From: Lachnoanaerobaculum orale
GTDB taxonomy: Bacteria > Bacillota > Clostridia > Lachnospirales > Lachnospiraceae
DNA length: 64,000 nt
Direction of reading: 5' to 3'
Assembly (NCBI RefSeq): GCF_003862485.1
Contig: NZ_RRCM01000001.1
Span: 1,421,374 to 1,485,373 of the forward strand
Shown: piece by piece, positions 1 to 8,981 of the stretch
Layout: every line of letters starts with the position of its first letter
Numbering within the stretch: position 1 is the first letter of the stretch
The notes under the pieces: generated by a model
Told to the model about the DNA's origin: nothing
The model's input: the letters and a program-made list of their open reading frames with translations, nothing else
Database searches by the model: none
Translations under genes and position numbers: made by a program

Positions 1-135
1 AACTCTTCTTTGTACAGGCTTTAACCCGTCTCTTGCATCAGGTATCGCCCTTGCAGTGATAACACTCATAGAATAATCCAAATAGGACTTTTGCATCTCC
101 TCCGAATATTCCGTTCTCAATATTTTCTCAGCCAT
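1..135 (-). CDS. gyrA: Type IIA topoisomerase subunit A (GyrA/ParC), N-terminal fragment
   Basis: Only the first 45 codons lie in the window; the gene runs off the left edge. The translation starts [20 protein letters not shown] and continues with a [20 protein letters not shown] stretch, the conserved N-terminal signature of the DNA breakage-reunion subunit. The KSYLDYSMS form is closer to GyrA than to Bacillus ParC, but the subtype cannot be settled from 45 residues. The ATG at 135 lies 8 bases after the stop of the subunit B gene, so the two are co-transcribed and should form one A2B2 enzyme. Whether this is the main gyrase or a second gyrase-like/topoisomerase IV pair is open, since dnaA, recF and dnaN are not beside it. 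Confidence 0.85.
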   Translation of the reverse strand, partial: MAEKILRTEYSEEMQKSYLDYSMSVITARAIPDARDGLKPVQRRV

Positions 136-143
136 ATACCCTC

Positions 144-2057
144 CTATGCATCAATCACGGCTTCTCTTGCGTGTTCATGTATAAAATTCCTTCTTGGGGC
201 CACATCCGAGCCCATCAAAAGTTCCGTCACTTCACTTGCAAGCCTTGCATCTTCAATCTCCACCTTCTTTAACACCCTTCTTTCAGGGTCGAGCGTAGTC
301 TCCCAAAGCTGTTCGGCATCCATCTCACCGAGACCTTTATACCTTTGCAGTGTAAAGTTTTCCTTGTGCTTTTTCCTATAGTCTTCAAGTGCCTTTTCAT
401 CGTAGAGATAAATTCCCTCTCCTTTTTTCGGTACCACCTTAAAAAGCGGCGGCATTGCAATGTATACATGTCCGTCATATATAAGCTCAGGCATAAATCT
501 GTACAGGAATGTCAAAAGCAGTGTATCAATATGACTTCCGTCCACATCAGCATCAGTCATAAGTATTATCTTGTCATAGCGAAGCTTTGATATATCAAAG
601 TCATTTCCGTATCCTTCAGAAAATCCGCATCCGAAAGTATTTATCATGGTCTTAATCTCGGCATTTGCAAGTACTTTATCAATGGATGCCTTTTCCACAT
701 TCAAAATCTTACCTCTGATAGGTAGGATAGCCTGAAAGTTTCTGTTTCTGGCAGTCTTTGCCGAACCTCCGGCGGAATCACCCTCTACAATAAATATCTC
801 ACATTTACTCGGGTCCTTTGATTCACAGTTTGCAAGCTTACCGTTTGACTCAAAAGAAAATTTTGACTTTGTGAGCATATTTGTTTTGGCTCTTTCCTCG
901 GCCTTTCTTATCTTTGCGGACTTCTCGGCACATGAAATAATAGCCTTTATAACATCCACATTTCTGTCAAAATATCTTGTAAGCTCATCTCCTGTCACGG
1001 TAAGTACGGCTCTGGTTGCGTCCGCCGAGGCCAGCTTGGTCTTTGTCTGTCCTTCAAACATAGGGTTCGGATGCTTGATACTTACTATTGCGGTCATACC
1101 GTTTCTTGTATCCGCTCCTGTAAAGTTGCTGTCCTTATCCTTAAGTATTCCAAGTTCTCTGGCATATGTATTTACAAGTCCTGTAAACTTGGTCTTAAAT
1201 CCGGCTATATGTGTTCCGCCCTCCTGAGTAAATATATTGTTACAAAATCCGAGTATATTCTCCTCAAAGGCATCCACAAACTGTATAGCCGCCTCAACCT
1301 CGATATTATCACATACACCCTTATATGATATAGGTGCATGCATCACCTCTTTACCCTTGTTTAGTTCCTTGACATATGCCACAATGCCCTCAGGCTCATG
1401 GTATGTCTTTTCCTCATGCTCATTTTCTCTGTTATTGACAAAATGCAGTATAAGTCCCGGGTTTAAATATGCACTCTCATGCATCCTTGACTTTAACCAG
1501 TCGGCTCTAAACCTTGTTACTTCAAATATAGTATCATCAGGTAAAAATGTTATCTCTGTACCGGTCTCTCTTGTTTTTCCTATAGTAGGCAAAAGACCGT
1601 TTTTTAACTCGATTACAGGTACACCCTTTTCATATCTGTCGTGATGTATATAACCGTCACGATATACCTTTATATCCAAAAAATTTGACAGTGCATTGAC
1701 TACAGATGAACCTACTCCATGCAATCCTCCGCTTGTCTTATAAGATTCATTGTCAAACTTTCCGCCTGCATGTAGTGTGGACAGTACAACTCGCTCTGCC
1801 GAAATACCCTTTTGATGCATCTCAACCGGTATTCCTCTACCGTCATCCTTTACAGTGCAGGAGCCGTCCGCATTCAAAGTCACCCATATATTTTTACAAT
1901 ATCCTGCCAAATGTTCATCAATGGAGTTGTCCATTATTTCATATATGAGATGATTGAGTCCCTTTACACCTACACCGCCAATATACATTCCCGGTCTTAC
2001 TCTGACCGCTTCAAGTCCCTCAAGTACTGTAATACTGCCTGCATTATAGTCCTTCAT
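144..2057 (-). CDS. gyrB: Type IIA topoisomerase subunit B (GyrB/ParE-like)
   Basis: ATP-hydrolysing subunit of a type II topoisomerase, 637 residues, the usual length for GyrB or ParE of Gram-positives. Seen in order: GHKL ATPase domain with EIMDNSIDE (Mg/ATP-binding Asn), DDGRGIPV and [15 protein letters not shown]; transducer domain; TOPRIM domain with [12 protein letters not shown] and the metal-binding [10 protein letters not shown]-terminal [10 protein letters not shown] and [10 protein letters not shown]. The ATG at 2057 follows an AGAGAGG ribosome site. The A subunit starts 8 bases downstream. The position after rho, away from dnaA, and the less usual [10 protein letters not shown] loop suggest a second topoisomerase pair, but gyrase versus topoisomerase IV is not decidable here. 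Confidence 0.9.
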   Translation of the reverse strand: MKDYNAGSITVLEGLEAVRVRPGMYIGGVGVKGLNHLIYEIMDNSIDEHLAGYCKNIWVTLNADGSCTVKDDGRGIPVEMHQKGISAERVVLSTLHAGGKFDNESYKTSGGLHGVGSSVVNALSNFLDIKVYRDGYIHHDRYEKGVPVIELKNGLLPTIGKTRETGTEITFLPDDTIFEVTRFRADWLKSRMHESAYLNPGLILHFVNNRENEHEEKTYHEPEGIVAYVKELNKGKEVMHAPISYKGVCDNIEVEAAIQFVDAFEENILGFCNNIFTQEGGTHIAGFKTKFTGLVNTYARELGILKDKDSNFTGADTRNGMTAIVSIKHPNPMFEGQTKTKLASADATRAVLTVTGDELTRYFDRNVDVIKAIISCAEKSAKIRKAEERAKTNMLTKSKFSFESNGKLANCESKDPSKCEIFIVEGDSAGGSAKTARNRNFQAILPIRGKILNVEKASIDKVLANAEIKTMINTFGCGFSEGYGNDFDISKLRYDKIILMTDADVDGSHIDTLLLTFLYRFMPELIYDGHVYIAMPPLFKVVPKKGEGIYLYDEKALEDYRKKHKENFTLQRYKGLGEMDAEQLWETTLDPERRVLKKVEIEDARLASEVTELLMGSDVAPRRNFIHEHAREAVIDA

Positions 2058-2073
2058 AAAACCTCTCTTTTAC

Positions 2074-2110
2074 AAAAATGTAACAGTCCGGCAATGCCAA
2101 ACTGTTACAT
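2074..2110 (-). terminator. Hairpin with T-run between rho and gyrB
   Basis: A perfect 10-bp inverted repeat (ATGTAACAGT at 2078-2087, ACTGTTACAT at 2101-2110) encloses a small GGCAATGCC inner stem. Read on the minus strand it is followed by TTTTT, the form of an intrinsic terminator ending the rarA-rho transcript. It fills most of the 65-bp gap and ends only about 17 bases before the gyrB start codon, so it may also act as an attenuator for gyrB. Confidence 0.75.
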
Positions 2111-2122
2111 AAAATCTATATC

Positions 2123-3880
2123 TTATTCTTCCATATGTGCAATAACATCTTCAACAAGTTCTTCATTGTTATCTGTGGAGTCGAACTTCTGTATAATCTG
2201 CTCCGCACTGTCTTCCGGTCTCATATTTTCAGTAGCTTTTCTCATCGCGTTTACAGCCAAAGCCTCTCTCTCGCTGAGAAGTAAATCGTCTCTTCTTGTG
2301 GAGCTCTTTAATACATCAATTGCCGGGAATATTCTCTTTTCGGAAAGCTTTCTGTTGAGTACTATCTCCATATTTCCGGTTCCCTTGAACTCCTCAAAGA
2401 CTACATCATCCATTCTGCTGCCTGTATCTACAAGTGCCGTAGCCAGTATTGTCAGGCTGCCGCCCTCCCTTATATTTCTTGCAGCTCCGAAGAAACGCTT
2501 AGGCATATGAAGCGCAGCAGGATCAAGTCCGCCTGAAAGTGTTCTGCCGCTCGGTGCAACTGTAAGGTTATATGCTCTTGCAAGTCTTGTAATGGAATCA
2601 AGAAGTATCATTACGTCCTTTCCCTGCTCTACAAGTCTCTTTGCTCTTTCTATAACCATCTCAGATACTCTCTTATGTCTTTCAGGTACCTCGTCAAATG
2701 TAGAGTATATAACCTCGACATTGTCACCTACAATAGCCTCTTTAATATCTGTAACCTCTTCAGGTCTCTCATCGATAAGTACAATCATAAGATGCATATC
2801 CTTCTCATTGGCTATAATGGACTTTGCAATCTCTTTTAAAAGTGTTGTCTTTCCGGCCTTAGGCTGTGCAACTATCATACCTCTTTGTCCCTTGCCTATA
2901 GGTGCAAGCAAATCTACTATTCTCATAGCCTTGGATTTGGTTTCATTAGTTGCAAGATGTATTCTGACATCCGGGAATACAGGTGTCAAATCTTCAAAAT
3001 TCGGCCTATCTCCCAACTCATCGGCAGGTGTTGAGTTCACCGTATTTATATAAAGAAGTGCCGCAAATTTCTCTGTAGATGTCTTTATCTTCTTCATTCC
3101 GGACACAACATCTCCTGTTCTCAGTCCGAACTTCTTTATCTGTGCAGGTGAAACATATACGTCATTGTCACCCGGCAGGAAATTCTCACATCTGATAAAT
3201 CCGAAACCGTCAGGCATGATTTCAAGTATTCCCTCAGCTATCTCACCCGACTCAAGTTCTCTCATATCTGTAGTGTAATCTCTGTCCCTTTGGTATCTGT
3301 TGTACTGGTCGTAGAAATCATTTCTGTAACCCTGCTGATTTTGATATTGATTTTGGTACTGATTACTTCCGTATTGATTTTGATACTGATTTGAATACTG
3401 GTTGTTATACTGATTGCCGTACTGATTTTGGTTGTTGTAATAATTAGGTGTATTTCCCTGATTATTACCCTGCTGATTGTTATATCTTTGCTGATATGAA
3501 TTGTTATATCCTGTTGTTCTGTTTTGATTCATAACATTATTCCTCTGTGTGCTATGATATGTGTTCCTGTTCTGATTTGAATATCCGGACTGGTTTGCAT
3601 AGCCGCCTTGATTTGAATAATTATTTTGAGATGAATAGTTATTCTGGTTTTGATAACCGTTCTGGCTCTGATAATTATCTCTTTGATAAGAATTCTCTCT
3701 AGTCGCCACTTCAGACGAACCTCCTTCGCTTTTTGCTATCGGTTTATTCTGATTTTCAGAAAACTCAACTAATAAATCTATTAAGTTTGCTTTATTTAAA
3801 TTGCTTACTCCTTTAAATCCCTGTTCTCTTGCAATTTCTTTCAACTGTACTAATGATAAAGTTTGTAACTTCTCCTTCAT
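2123..3880 (-). CDS. rho: Transcription termination factor Rho with Asn/Gln-rich insert
   Basis: Hexameric RNA-dependent ATPase that ends transcription. Seen: a SAP-like Rho_N helical region (about residues 1-45), a long Asn/Gln/Tyr/Gly-rich low-complexity insert (about 61-201), the cold-shock-type RNA-binding domain ([15 protein letters not shown]), and the RecA-like ATPase with Walker [11 protein letters not shown], Walker [14 protein letters not shown] and the Q/R-loop region ending [15 protein letters not shown]. The ATG at 3880 (585 residues) is preferred: GAAAG lies 9 bases upstream and it begins 5 bases after the rarA stop. A TTG at 3889 would add three residues but has no spaced ribosome site. 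Essential in some bacteria, dispensable in many Firmicutes. Confidence 0.96.
   Translation of the reverse strand: MKEKLQTLSLVQLKEIAREQGFKGVSNLNKANLIDLLVEFSENQNKPIAKSEGGSSEVATRENSYQRDNYQSQNGYQNQNNYSSQNNYSNQGGYANQSGYSNQNRNTYHSTQRNNVMNQNRTTGYNNSYQQRYNNQQGNNQGNTPNYYNNQNQYGNQYNNQYSNQYQNQYGSNQYQNQYQNQQGYRNDFYDQYNRYQRDRDYTTDMRELESGEIAEGILEIMPDGFGFIRCENFLPGDNDVYVSPAQIKKFGLRTGDVVSGMKKIKTSTEKFAALLYINTVNSTPADELGDRPNFEDLTPVFPDVRIHLATNETKSKAMRIVDLLAPIGKGQRGMIVAQPKAGKTTLLKEIAKSIIANEKDMHLMIVLIDERPEEVTDIKEAIVGDNVEVIYSTFDEVPERHKRVSEMVIERAKRLVEQGKDVMILLDSITRLARAYNLTVAPSGRTLSGGLDPAALHMPKRFFGAARNIREGGSLTILATALVDTGSRMDDVVFEEFKGTGNMEIVLNRKLSEKRIFPAIDVLKSSTRRDDLLLSEREALAVNAMRKATENMRPEDSAEQIIQKFDSTDNNEELVEDVIAHMEE
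3278..3700 (-). repeat. Low-complexity Asn/Gln/Tyr coding repeat within rho
   Basis: This stretch codes for the prion-like insert of Rho. In a 120-residue core I count 64 Asn or Gln and 20 Tyr, with short irregular units such as NQY, YQNQ and YSNQ. At the DNA level it is a degenerate tandem array of CAA/AAT/TAT codons (visible on the plus strand as repeated tactgattttg-like words), so its length is likely to vary between strains by slippage. Confidence 0.9.
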
Positions 3881-3885
3881 AATTG

Positions 3886-5208
3886 TCAACTTTCTTTTCT
3901 TATTTTTTCTAAATATTCTTTGATGTTTTTTTCAAAACCCATATCTGTCAGATTTAAAAAGACCGAATCTTTTATTTCATCCGGTAAATATTGCTGTTTT
4001 ACATAATGATTTTTATAATCATGTGCATACTTATATCCCACACCTGTTCCTAAATCTTTTTCACCCTCATAGTTTGCATTTCTGATATGTTTCGGTACAT
4101 CATAATCAACATTTTCCTGTACAAACTTCAGTGCCGCATTTATAGCCAGGTAGGATGCATTTGATTTAGGTGCACAGGCAACATAATTTGCCGCCTCAGC
4201 CAAAATAATCCTTGCTTCAGGCATTCCCACTCTTTCCACCGCCAAAAAAGCGTTGGTTGCAACACATAGTGCATTTGCATCAGCCAAACCCACATCCTCA
4301 GCTGCACATATGACTATTCGTCTGGCAATAAACTTTATATCTTCCCCTGCATAGAGCATTTTTGCCAAATAGTACATGGTCGCATCAGGATCCGAGCCCC
4401 TCATACTCTTTATAAATGCGGAAATCGTGTCATAGTGACCGTTTCCGTCCTTATCATATTTTAAAACCTTTTTCTGAATACATTCACTGATAATATTTAT
4501 ATCTATATGAATTTTACCGTCTGTTGAAATATCCGTTGTAAGAATCGCCAATTCTAACGCATTTAATGCACTTCTGGCATCTCCGTCCGCGTTTCTGGAA
4601 ATAAATTCTATAGCATCTTCGGAAATATCTAACTCATATTTTCCCATCCCTCTTTCTTTATCTTTTATTGCCTTATTTAAAATTGATTCTATATCACTAT
4701 ATGAAAGCGACTTTAATTCCAATACTCTTGACCTTGAAATCAAAGCCTTATTAACTTCAAAAAACGGGTTCTCCGTTGTCGCACCGATAAGTATTATTGT
4801 ACCATCTTCTACAAAGGGTAACAAGTAGTCTTGTTGAGATTTATTAAATCTGTGAATTTCATCAATAAACAAAATAGTCTTTTTCTTATACATAGAAAAT
4901 GATACTTTAGCTTCTGAGATTGCCTCTTCCATCTCCTTTTTTCCGGCTGTGGTGGCATTGATTTGCTTAAAATTTGACTTGGTGGTATTTGCAATGACCT
5001 TTGCTATCGTTGTCTTTCCACATCCCGGGGGACCAAAGAATATAATTGAACTCAGTTTATCAGCCTTTATCGCTCTATATAAGAATTTATCCTTGCCTAA
5101 AATATGTTCCTGCCCTACTATCATATCCAAAGAATCAGGTCTTAACCTTGAAGCCAACGGGGCACTCTCCTTTTCGTTAACTTCTTTCATATAATCAAAT
5201 AAGTCCAT
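3886..5208 (-). CDS. rarA: Replication-associated recombination protein RarA (MgsA)
   Basis: AAA+ ATPase of the RarA/MgsA/WRNIP1 family, which acts at stalled replication forks. 440 residues, the usual length. Seen: RPDSLDMIVGQEHIL box near the N-terminus, Walker A FGPPGCGKTT, Walker B LFIDEIHRFNKSQQD, sensor 1 IGATTENPFFEVN, and the C-terminal tetramerisation region (EAANYVACAPKSNASYLAI). The ATG at 5208 follows GGAGATAGT. It overlaps rho closely, so the two share the promoter at 5236-5263. It lies divergent to the MFS gene. Confidence 0.95.
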   Translation of the reverse strand: MDLFDYMKEVNEKESAPLASRLRPDSLDMIVGQEHILGKDKFLYRAIKADKLSSIIFFGPPGCGKTTIAKVIANTTKSNFKQINATTAGKKEMEEAISEAKVSFSMYKKKTILFIDEIHRFNKSQQDYLLPFVEDGTIILIGATTENPFFEVNKALISRSRVLELKSLSYSDIESILNKAIKDKERGMGKYELDISEDAIEFISRNADGDARSALNALELAILTTDISTDGKIHIDINIISECIQKKVLKYDKDGNGHYDTISAFIKSMRGSDPDATMYYLAKMLYAGEDIKFIARRIVICAAEDVGLADANALCVATNAFLAVERVGMPEARIILAEAANYVACAPKSNASYLAINAALKFVQENVDYDVPKHIRNANYEGEKDLGTGVGYKYAHDYKNHYVKQQYLPDEIKDSVFLNLTDMGFEKNIKEYLEKIRKES

Positions 5209-5235
5209 ACTATCTCCATACAGGTTATCTACTTT

Positions 5236-5263
5236 ACTTTACCACATTTTTTTGATTTGTCAA
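5236..5263 (-). promoter_or_regulatory. Sigma-A-type promoter of rarA-rho
   Basis: On the minus strand a consensus TTGACA (5258-5263) is separated by 16 bases from TAAAGT (5236-5241), which has an upstream TGG giving an extended -10. It sits about 28 bases before the rarA start. The -35 box overlaps a TTGTCA on the plus strand, so divergent transcription of the MFS gene could compete. Confidence 0.7.
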
Positions 5264-5292
5264 ATATATTCTTATTATTTTATAGAATATTA

Positions 5293-5301
5293 TGCTAAAA
5301 T
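5293..5301 (+). promoter_or_regulatory. Extended -10 element upstream of the MFS gene
   Basis: TGCTAAAAT matches the TGn extended -10 form, 33 bases before the ATG at 5335. No good -35 is found at standard spacing. An alternative pair is TTGTCA at 5257-5262 with TATAGA at 5281-5286 (18-base spacer). A GAGGT ribosome site lies at 5324-5328. Confidence 0.4.
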
Positions 5302-5334
5302 ATACTATTATATCATTTTTATTGAGGTCAATTT

Positions 5335-6501
5335 ATGGAAAAGAAAAGAGAACGGATTTTTTTCAGATGTTGTATCGGTTATTTTTTCAGCGGAACGGCA
5401 ACTCTTATTATAGGTGCCGTAATTCCTCACCTTATGAAAGAAATAGGACTTAATTATATCGGTGCAGGCGGTATTCTGACATTTTTTTATATAGGTAATT
5501 TTTGCGGAAGCTTTTTATATACGGCTTTGTCTGCAAAATTAGGGGATAAAGCTACCATAACCTTTATGACATTCCTATCCGTACTAAGTTTTGTCACTTT
5601 GATTACCACGCCTCCGCTGATTATAATAAATATCAGTGTGCTCATTTTAGGGCTTACAAAGGGTTCCATCACTCTTTTTAACAATTACTATGTCAACAAT
5701 ATGTATGAAAATCCGGCACCGAAAAGTTCCGTACTTAATGCAATGTTTGCCGTAGGTGCCTTTATATCGCCTTTTCTGCTTTCATCCATTCTTCTTATCG
5801 GATTGAACTGGAGATATATTCTTGTACTTATAGCAATAGTTGCGCTCTTTGTTACGGCGAACTTTTTTACTGCCGACAAAGATACTCTGAAGTTTTACAA
5901 GATGCATGCAAAAAATACCGCAAATACGGCATCAAAATCTCAGATATCTTTTTTGTATAATAAGGATTTTTATATCAATGTATTATTGTTATTTTTCTAT
6001 CTCGGGTTTGAATACAGTATCAACGGATGGTTTATCACATATCTGAAGGATACCGGAATTATGAGCATTTCACTGGCTACTACAATGGTTTCCGTCACTT
6101 GGATTGCCATATTGATATCAAGACTTTTTGTAGCAAAGCTAAGTCAAAAAGTCTCATCAAAAAAGATAACGGCCTTTGACTCATTCGGTTTGGTTGTATG
6201 CTTTTGCCTGCTTATTGCCACAAAAAACATATTTGTTATAGTTATATCACTGTTTTTGCTGGGCCTCTTTATGGCACCTGTGTTTCCTCTTGTATATGCC
6301 ATATCAAAAAGCTCATTGCAAGGCTCAGCTTTTGCTATGACTGTATTTACGGCACTTACATCTATGGGAGGTATACTCACACCGTATGTTATAGGAGTGA
6401 TATCAAACAACTTCAGTATAAATACCGCAATATTGACACTTATATTCAATGCGGTACTTATCTTTATACTTTCTTTTTTGAGTTATAAAAAATCATATTA
6501 A
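5335..6501 (+). CDS. Major facilitator superfamily transporter
   Basis: 388-residue polytopic membrane protein with about 12 hydrophobic segments, the MFS fold of 6+6 helices. The first half holds LGDKATITFM in the loop after helix 2, the place of the MFS A motif. The central loop (about residues 185-205) is short. The overall pattern resembles sugar or drug MFS carriers of Firmicutes; the substrate cannot be told. It is the only plus-strand gene in the window, divergent from rarA and convergent with fba, with which it shares a bidirectional terminator. The inserted orientation may mean it arrived or moved separately, but base use is not visibly different. Confidence 0.85.
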   Translation: MEKKRERIFFRCCIGYFFSGTATLIIGAVIPHLMKEIGLNYIGAGGILTFFYIGNFCGSFLYTALSAKLGDKATITFMTFLSVLSFVTLITTPPLIIINISVLILGLTKGSITLFNNYYVNNMYENPAPKSSVLNAMFAVGAFISPFLLSSILLIGLNWRYILVLIAIVALFVTANFFTADKDTLKFYKMHAKNTANTASKSQISFLYNKDFYINVLLLFFYLGFEYSINGWFITYLKDTGIMSISLATTMVSVTWIAILISRLFVAKLSQKVSSKKITAFDSFGLVVCFCLLIATKNIFVIVISLFLLGLFMAPVFPLVYAISKSSLQGSAFAMTVFTALTSMGGILTPYVIGVISNNFSINTAILTLIFNAVLIFILSFLSYKKSY

Positions 6502-6505
6502 AACA

Positions 6506-6529
6506 GGGCAGCCGTTTTAGCGGCTGCCC
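6506..6529. terminator. Bidirectional intrinsic terminator between MFS gene and fba
   Basis: A perfect 9-bp stem (GGGCAGCCG at 6506-6514, CGGCTGCCC at 6521-6529) with a 6-base TTTTAG loop. CTTAATTATT follows on the plus strand and TGTTTTAAT on the minus strand, so it can end both convergent transcripts. Confidence 0.9.
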
Positions 6530-6540
6530 CTTAATTATTC

Positions 6541-7404
6541 TCAAGCTTTATTTGCTGAACCGAAAAGTTCAATCTTTTCTCTTACAGTATCCTTTATAGC
6601 CTCTGCACCCGGTGCCAAAAGCTTTCTAGGATCAAATCCCTTACCCTCAAGGTCCTTACCTGCTTCAATGTACTTTCTTGTAGCATCTGCAAATGCAAGC
6701 TGGCACTCTGTATTTACATTGATCTTTGAAACGCCTAAAGTAATAGCCTTCTTTATCATGTCTGCAGGGATACCTGTACCGCCGTGAAGAACAAGCGGAA
6801 GTGTACCTGTCTTCTCCTGTACCTTTGCAAGTACGTCAAAGTTAAGTCCCGGCCAGTTTGCAGGATACTTACCGTGAATGTTTCCGATACCTGCTGCAAG
6901 GAAATCTACTCCAAGATCTGCAATCTTTTTGCACTCCTCAGGATCTGCAAACTCTCCGGCACCGATAATACCGTCTTCTTCACCGCCGATTGAACCTACT
7001 TCAGCCTCGATAGACATTCCGTTCTCATGTGCAAGCTTTACAAGCTCCTTGGTCTTTTCAATATTCTCTTCTATAGGAAGGTGTGAACCGTCAAACATAA
7101 TTGAAGAAAAACCTGCTTCGATACACTTTTTGCATCCCTCATATGAACCGTGGTCAAGGTGAAGTGCTACAGGAACTGTAATTCCCATCTCCTCTATCAT
7201 AGCCTTTACCATAGCGGCTACTGTCTTATAACCTGTCATATATTTTCCGGCACCCTCTGAAACTCCTAAGATTACCGGAGAGTTAAGCTCCTGTGCTACC
7301 GCCAAAATGGACTTTGTCCACTCAAGGTTGTTGATATTGAAATGACCTACTGCATAATGACCTGCTTTTGCCTTGTCAAGCATTTCCTTAGCTGTTACTA
7401 ACAT
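6541..7404 (-). CDS. fba: Class II fructose-1,6-bisphosphate aldolase
   Basis: Zinc-dependent aldolase of glycolysis that splits fructose 1,6-bisphosphate into dihydroxyacetone phosphate and glyceraldehyde 3-phosphate. 287 residues, typical of the short class IIb form. Seen: HLDHG with the catalytic Asp and a zinc His, EAEVGSIGGEEDG with the zinc-site Glu, GNIHGKY with a zinc His, VLHGGTGIP, and the phosphate-binding KINVNTE. A related class member such as tagatose-bisphosphate aldolase cannot be excluded by eye, but fba is the usual gene of this length. The AGGAGG ribosome site is formed by the last codons of thrC, 2 bases upstream, so translation is coupled. Confidence 0.92.
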   Translation of the reverse strand: MLVTAKEMLDKAKAGHYAVGHFNINNLEWTKSILAVAQELNSPVILGVSEGAGKYMTGYKTVAAMVKAMIEEMGITVPVALHLDHGSYEGCKKCIEAGFSSIMFDGSHLPIEENIEKTKELVKLAHENGMSIEAEVGSIGGEEDGIIGAGEFADPEECKKIADLGVDFLAAGIGNIHGKYPANWPGLNFDVLAKVQEKTGTLPLVLHGGTGIPADMIKKAITLGVSKINVNTECQLAFADATRKYIEAGKDLEGKGFDPRKLLAPGAEAIKDTVREKIELFGSANKA

Positions 7405-7406
7405 AA

Positions 7407-8906
7407 TTACCTCCTGTTATTAAATAGAATATCCTCTACTTCTTTTTGCATATCTGCACTGTCACATTCTCTTGTATGTCTGACAGGTGCATCCTTTATC
7501 TCCAAGATTGCTCTCGGAATATCAGGTGCTCCCATCTCATGCAATTTGTCAATGACTTCAAAATCTCCCATCTTTTGCTTCTCGCCCAAGATTGCTTCAA
7601 GCACGCTGTCTGCAAACTTATACGGACTTGCTGTAGATGCTATGACTGTAGCGGTCATATCCTTTGTGGCATTTTTATAATCCTGATACACTGAGTATGC
7701 CACACCTGTATGTGTATCAATTATATAACCTGTACTGTCATACAGAGATTTTATGCCTGCAAAATTCTTCTTTTCGTCGGCATAACCGCCTACAAAGTCC
7801 TTCATAAAGTCCTTCATGGCAGGTGTTACGGTATACTTACCGCCTTTTGCCAACTCTTGCATAAGCTTCTTCACATATTCACCGTCACAGCCGCAACTTA
7901 AATAAATAAGTCTCTCAAGATTACTTGAAATAAGTATGTCCATAGACGGTGAAGAAGTCAGTATAAACTTCCTGTTCCTATCATATACCCCATTCTCAAA
8001 GAAATCAAATAAAACTTTATTTTCATTTGAAGCACATATAAGCTTATTCACAGGTAATCCCATCTGCTTTGCTATATACGCGGCCAAAATATTTCCGAAA
8101 TTTCCTGTAGGAACACATACATCTATCTTCTCATTATCATCAATGTCGCCGTTTGCAAGAAGCTTTAAGTATGCATATACATAATATGCTATCTGTGGTA
8201 CCAATCTACCTATATTTATAGAATTTGCACTTGAGAGCTGAATACCGCTTTCTTCCAGCTTCTTGGCAAACTCTTTATCTGCAAATATCTTCTTTACACC
8301 GCTTTGCGCATCGTCAAAGTTGCCGTGGATAGCCACCACATCGGTGTTGTCACCCTTTTGCGTAACCATCTGAAGTCTTTGCACATTGCTGACACCGTCC
8401 TTAGGATAAAAGACTATTATACCTGTGCCTTCAACATCACAAAAACCTGACATTGCGGCCTTACCTGTATCTCCGCTTGTGGCTGTAAGAATAACAATCT
8501 TATTCTTGATACCGTTTTTCTTTGCTGCCGTAGTAAGCAAATGCGGCAATATGGAAAGTGCCATATCCTTAAACGCTATGGTATCACCGTGGAAAAGCTC
8601 AAGAAAATATGCTCCGTCAGCCTTTACAAGCGGTGCAATCTCCTTTGTATCAAACTTATCGTCGTATGCCTTTTCTATACAATTCATAAGTTCTTCTTTT
8701 GTATAATCACTCAAAAGAAGCTTCATTACCTCATAGGCTGTTTCTTTATATCCCTTATGCATAAGCTCCTTAAATTTGAAATCAAACTTGGGAAACTTCT
8801 CAGGCATATAGAGTCCTCCGTCATCTGCAAGACCTTTTAAAATCGCATATGACGCGTCAACAACCTCTTGTCCACCCCTTGTACTTTTATATTTTATGAC
8901 TTCCAT
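7407..8906 (-). CDS. thrC: Threonine synthase
   Basis: PLP enzyme that converts O-phosphohomoserine to threonine. 499 residues, the long threonine synthase form. Seen: N-terminal YKSTRGGQEVVDASYAILKG, the PLP-lysine motif in DTIAFKDMALS, TATSGDTGKAA for cofactor phosphate, and NSINIGRLVPQ, followed by VPTGNFGNILAAY. The ATG at 8906 follows AGGAG with 7 bases between. It is the first gene of a thrC-fba pair and has a 75-bp upstream gap with a possible but weak promoter (TATAGT box). No thr attenuator or riboswitch was seen. Confidence 0.95.
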   Translation of the reverse strand: MEVIKYKSTRGGQEVVDASYAILKGLADDGGLYMPEKFPKFDFKFKELMHKGYKETAYEVMKLLLSDYTKEELMNCIEKAYDDKFDTKEIAPLVKADGAYFLELFHGDTIAFKDMALSILPHLLTTAAKKNGIKNKIVILTATSGDTGKAAMSGFCDVEGTGIIVFYPKDGVSNVQRLQMVTQKGDNTDVVAIHGNFDDAQSGVKKIFADKEFAKKLEESGIQLSSANSINIGRLVPQIAYYVYAYLKLLANGDIDDNEKIDVCVPTGNFGNILAAYIAKQMGLPVNKLICASNENKVLFDFFENGVYDRNRKFILTSSPSMDILISSNLERLIYLSCGCDGEYVKKLMQELAKGGKYTVTPAMKDFMKDFVGGYADEKKNFAGIKSLYDSTGYIIDTHTGVAYSVYQDYKNATKDMTATVIASTASPYKFADSVLEAILGEKQKMGDFEVIDKLHEMGAPDIPRAILEIKDAPVRHTRECDSADMQKEVEDILFNNRR

Positions 8907-8981
8907 AGTAAACTCCTGTTTTTTGATCGTTTAAACTATAACACATATATCAAAAATAATAAAGTTTATATTTTAATATCG

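Noticed and set aside
1812-2510. Plus-strand 232-residue frame across gyrB start and rho end
   Set aside because: Antisense shadow over two certain genes, Ser/Ile-rich composition typical of antisense frames.
3278-3700. CRISPR-like or tandem satellite array
   Set aside because: The repetition is of codons within rho; no constant repeat and spacer structure.
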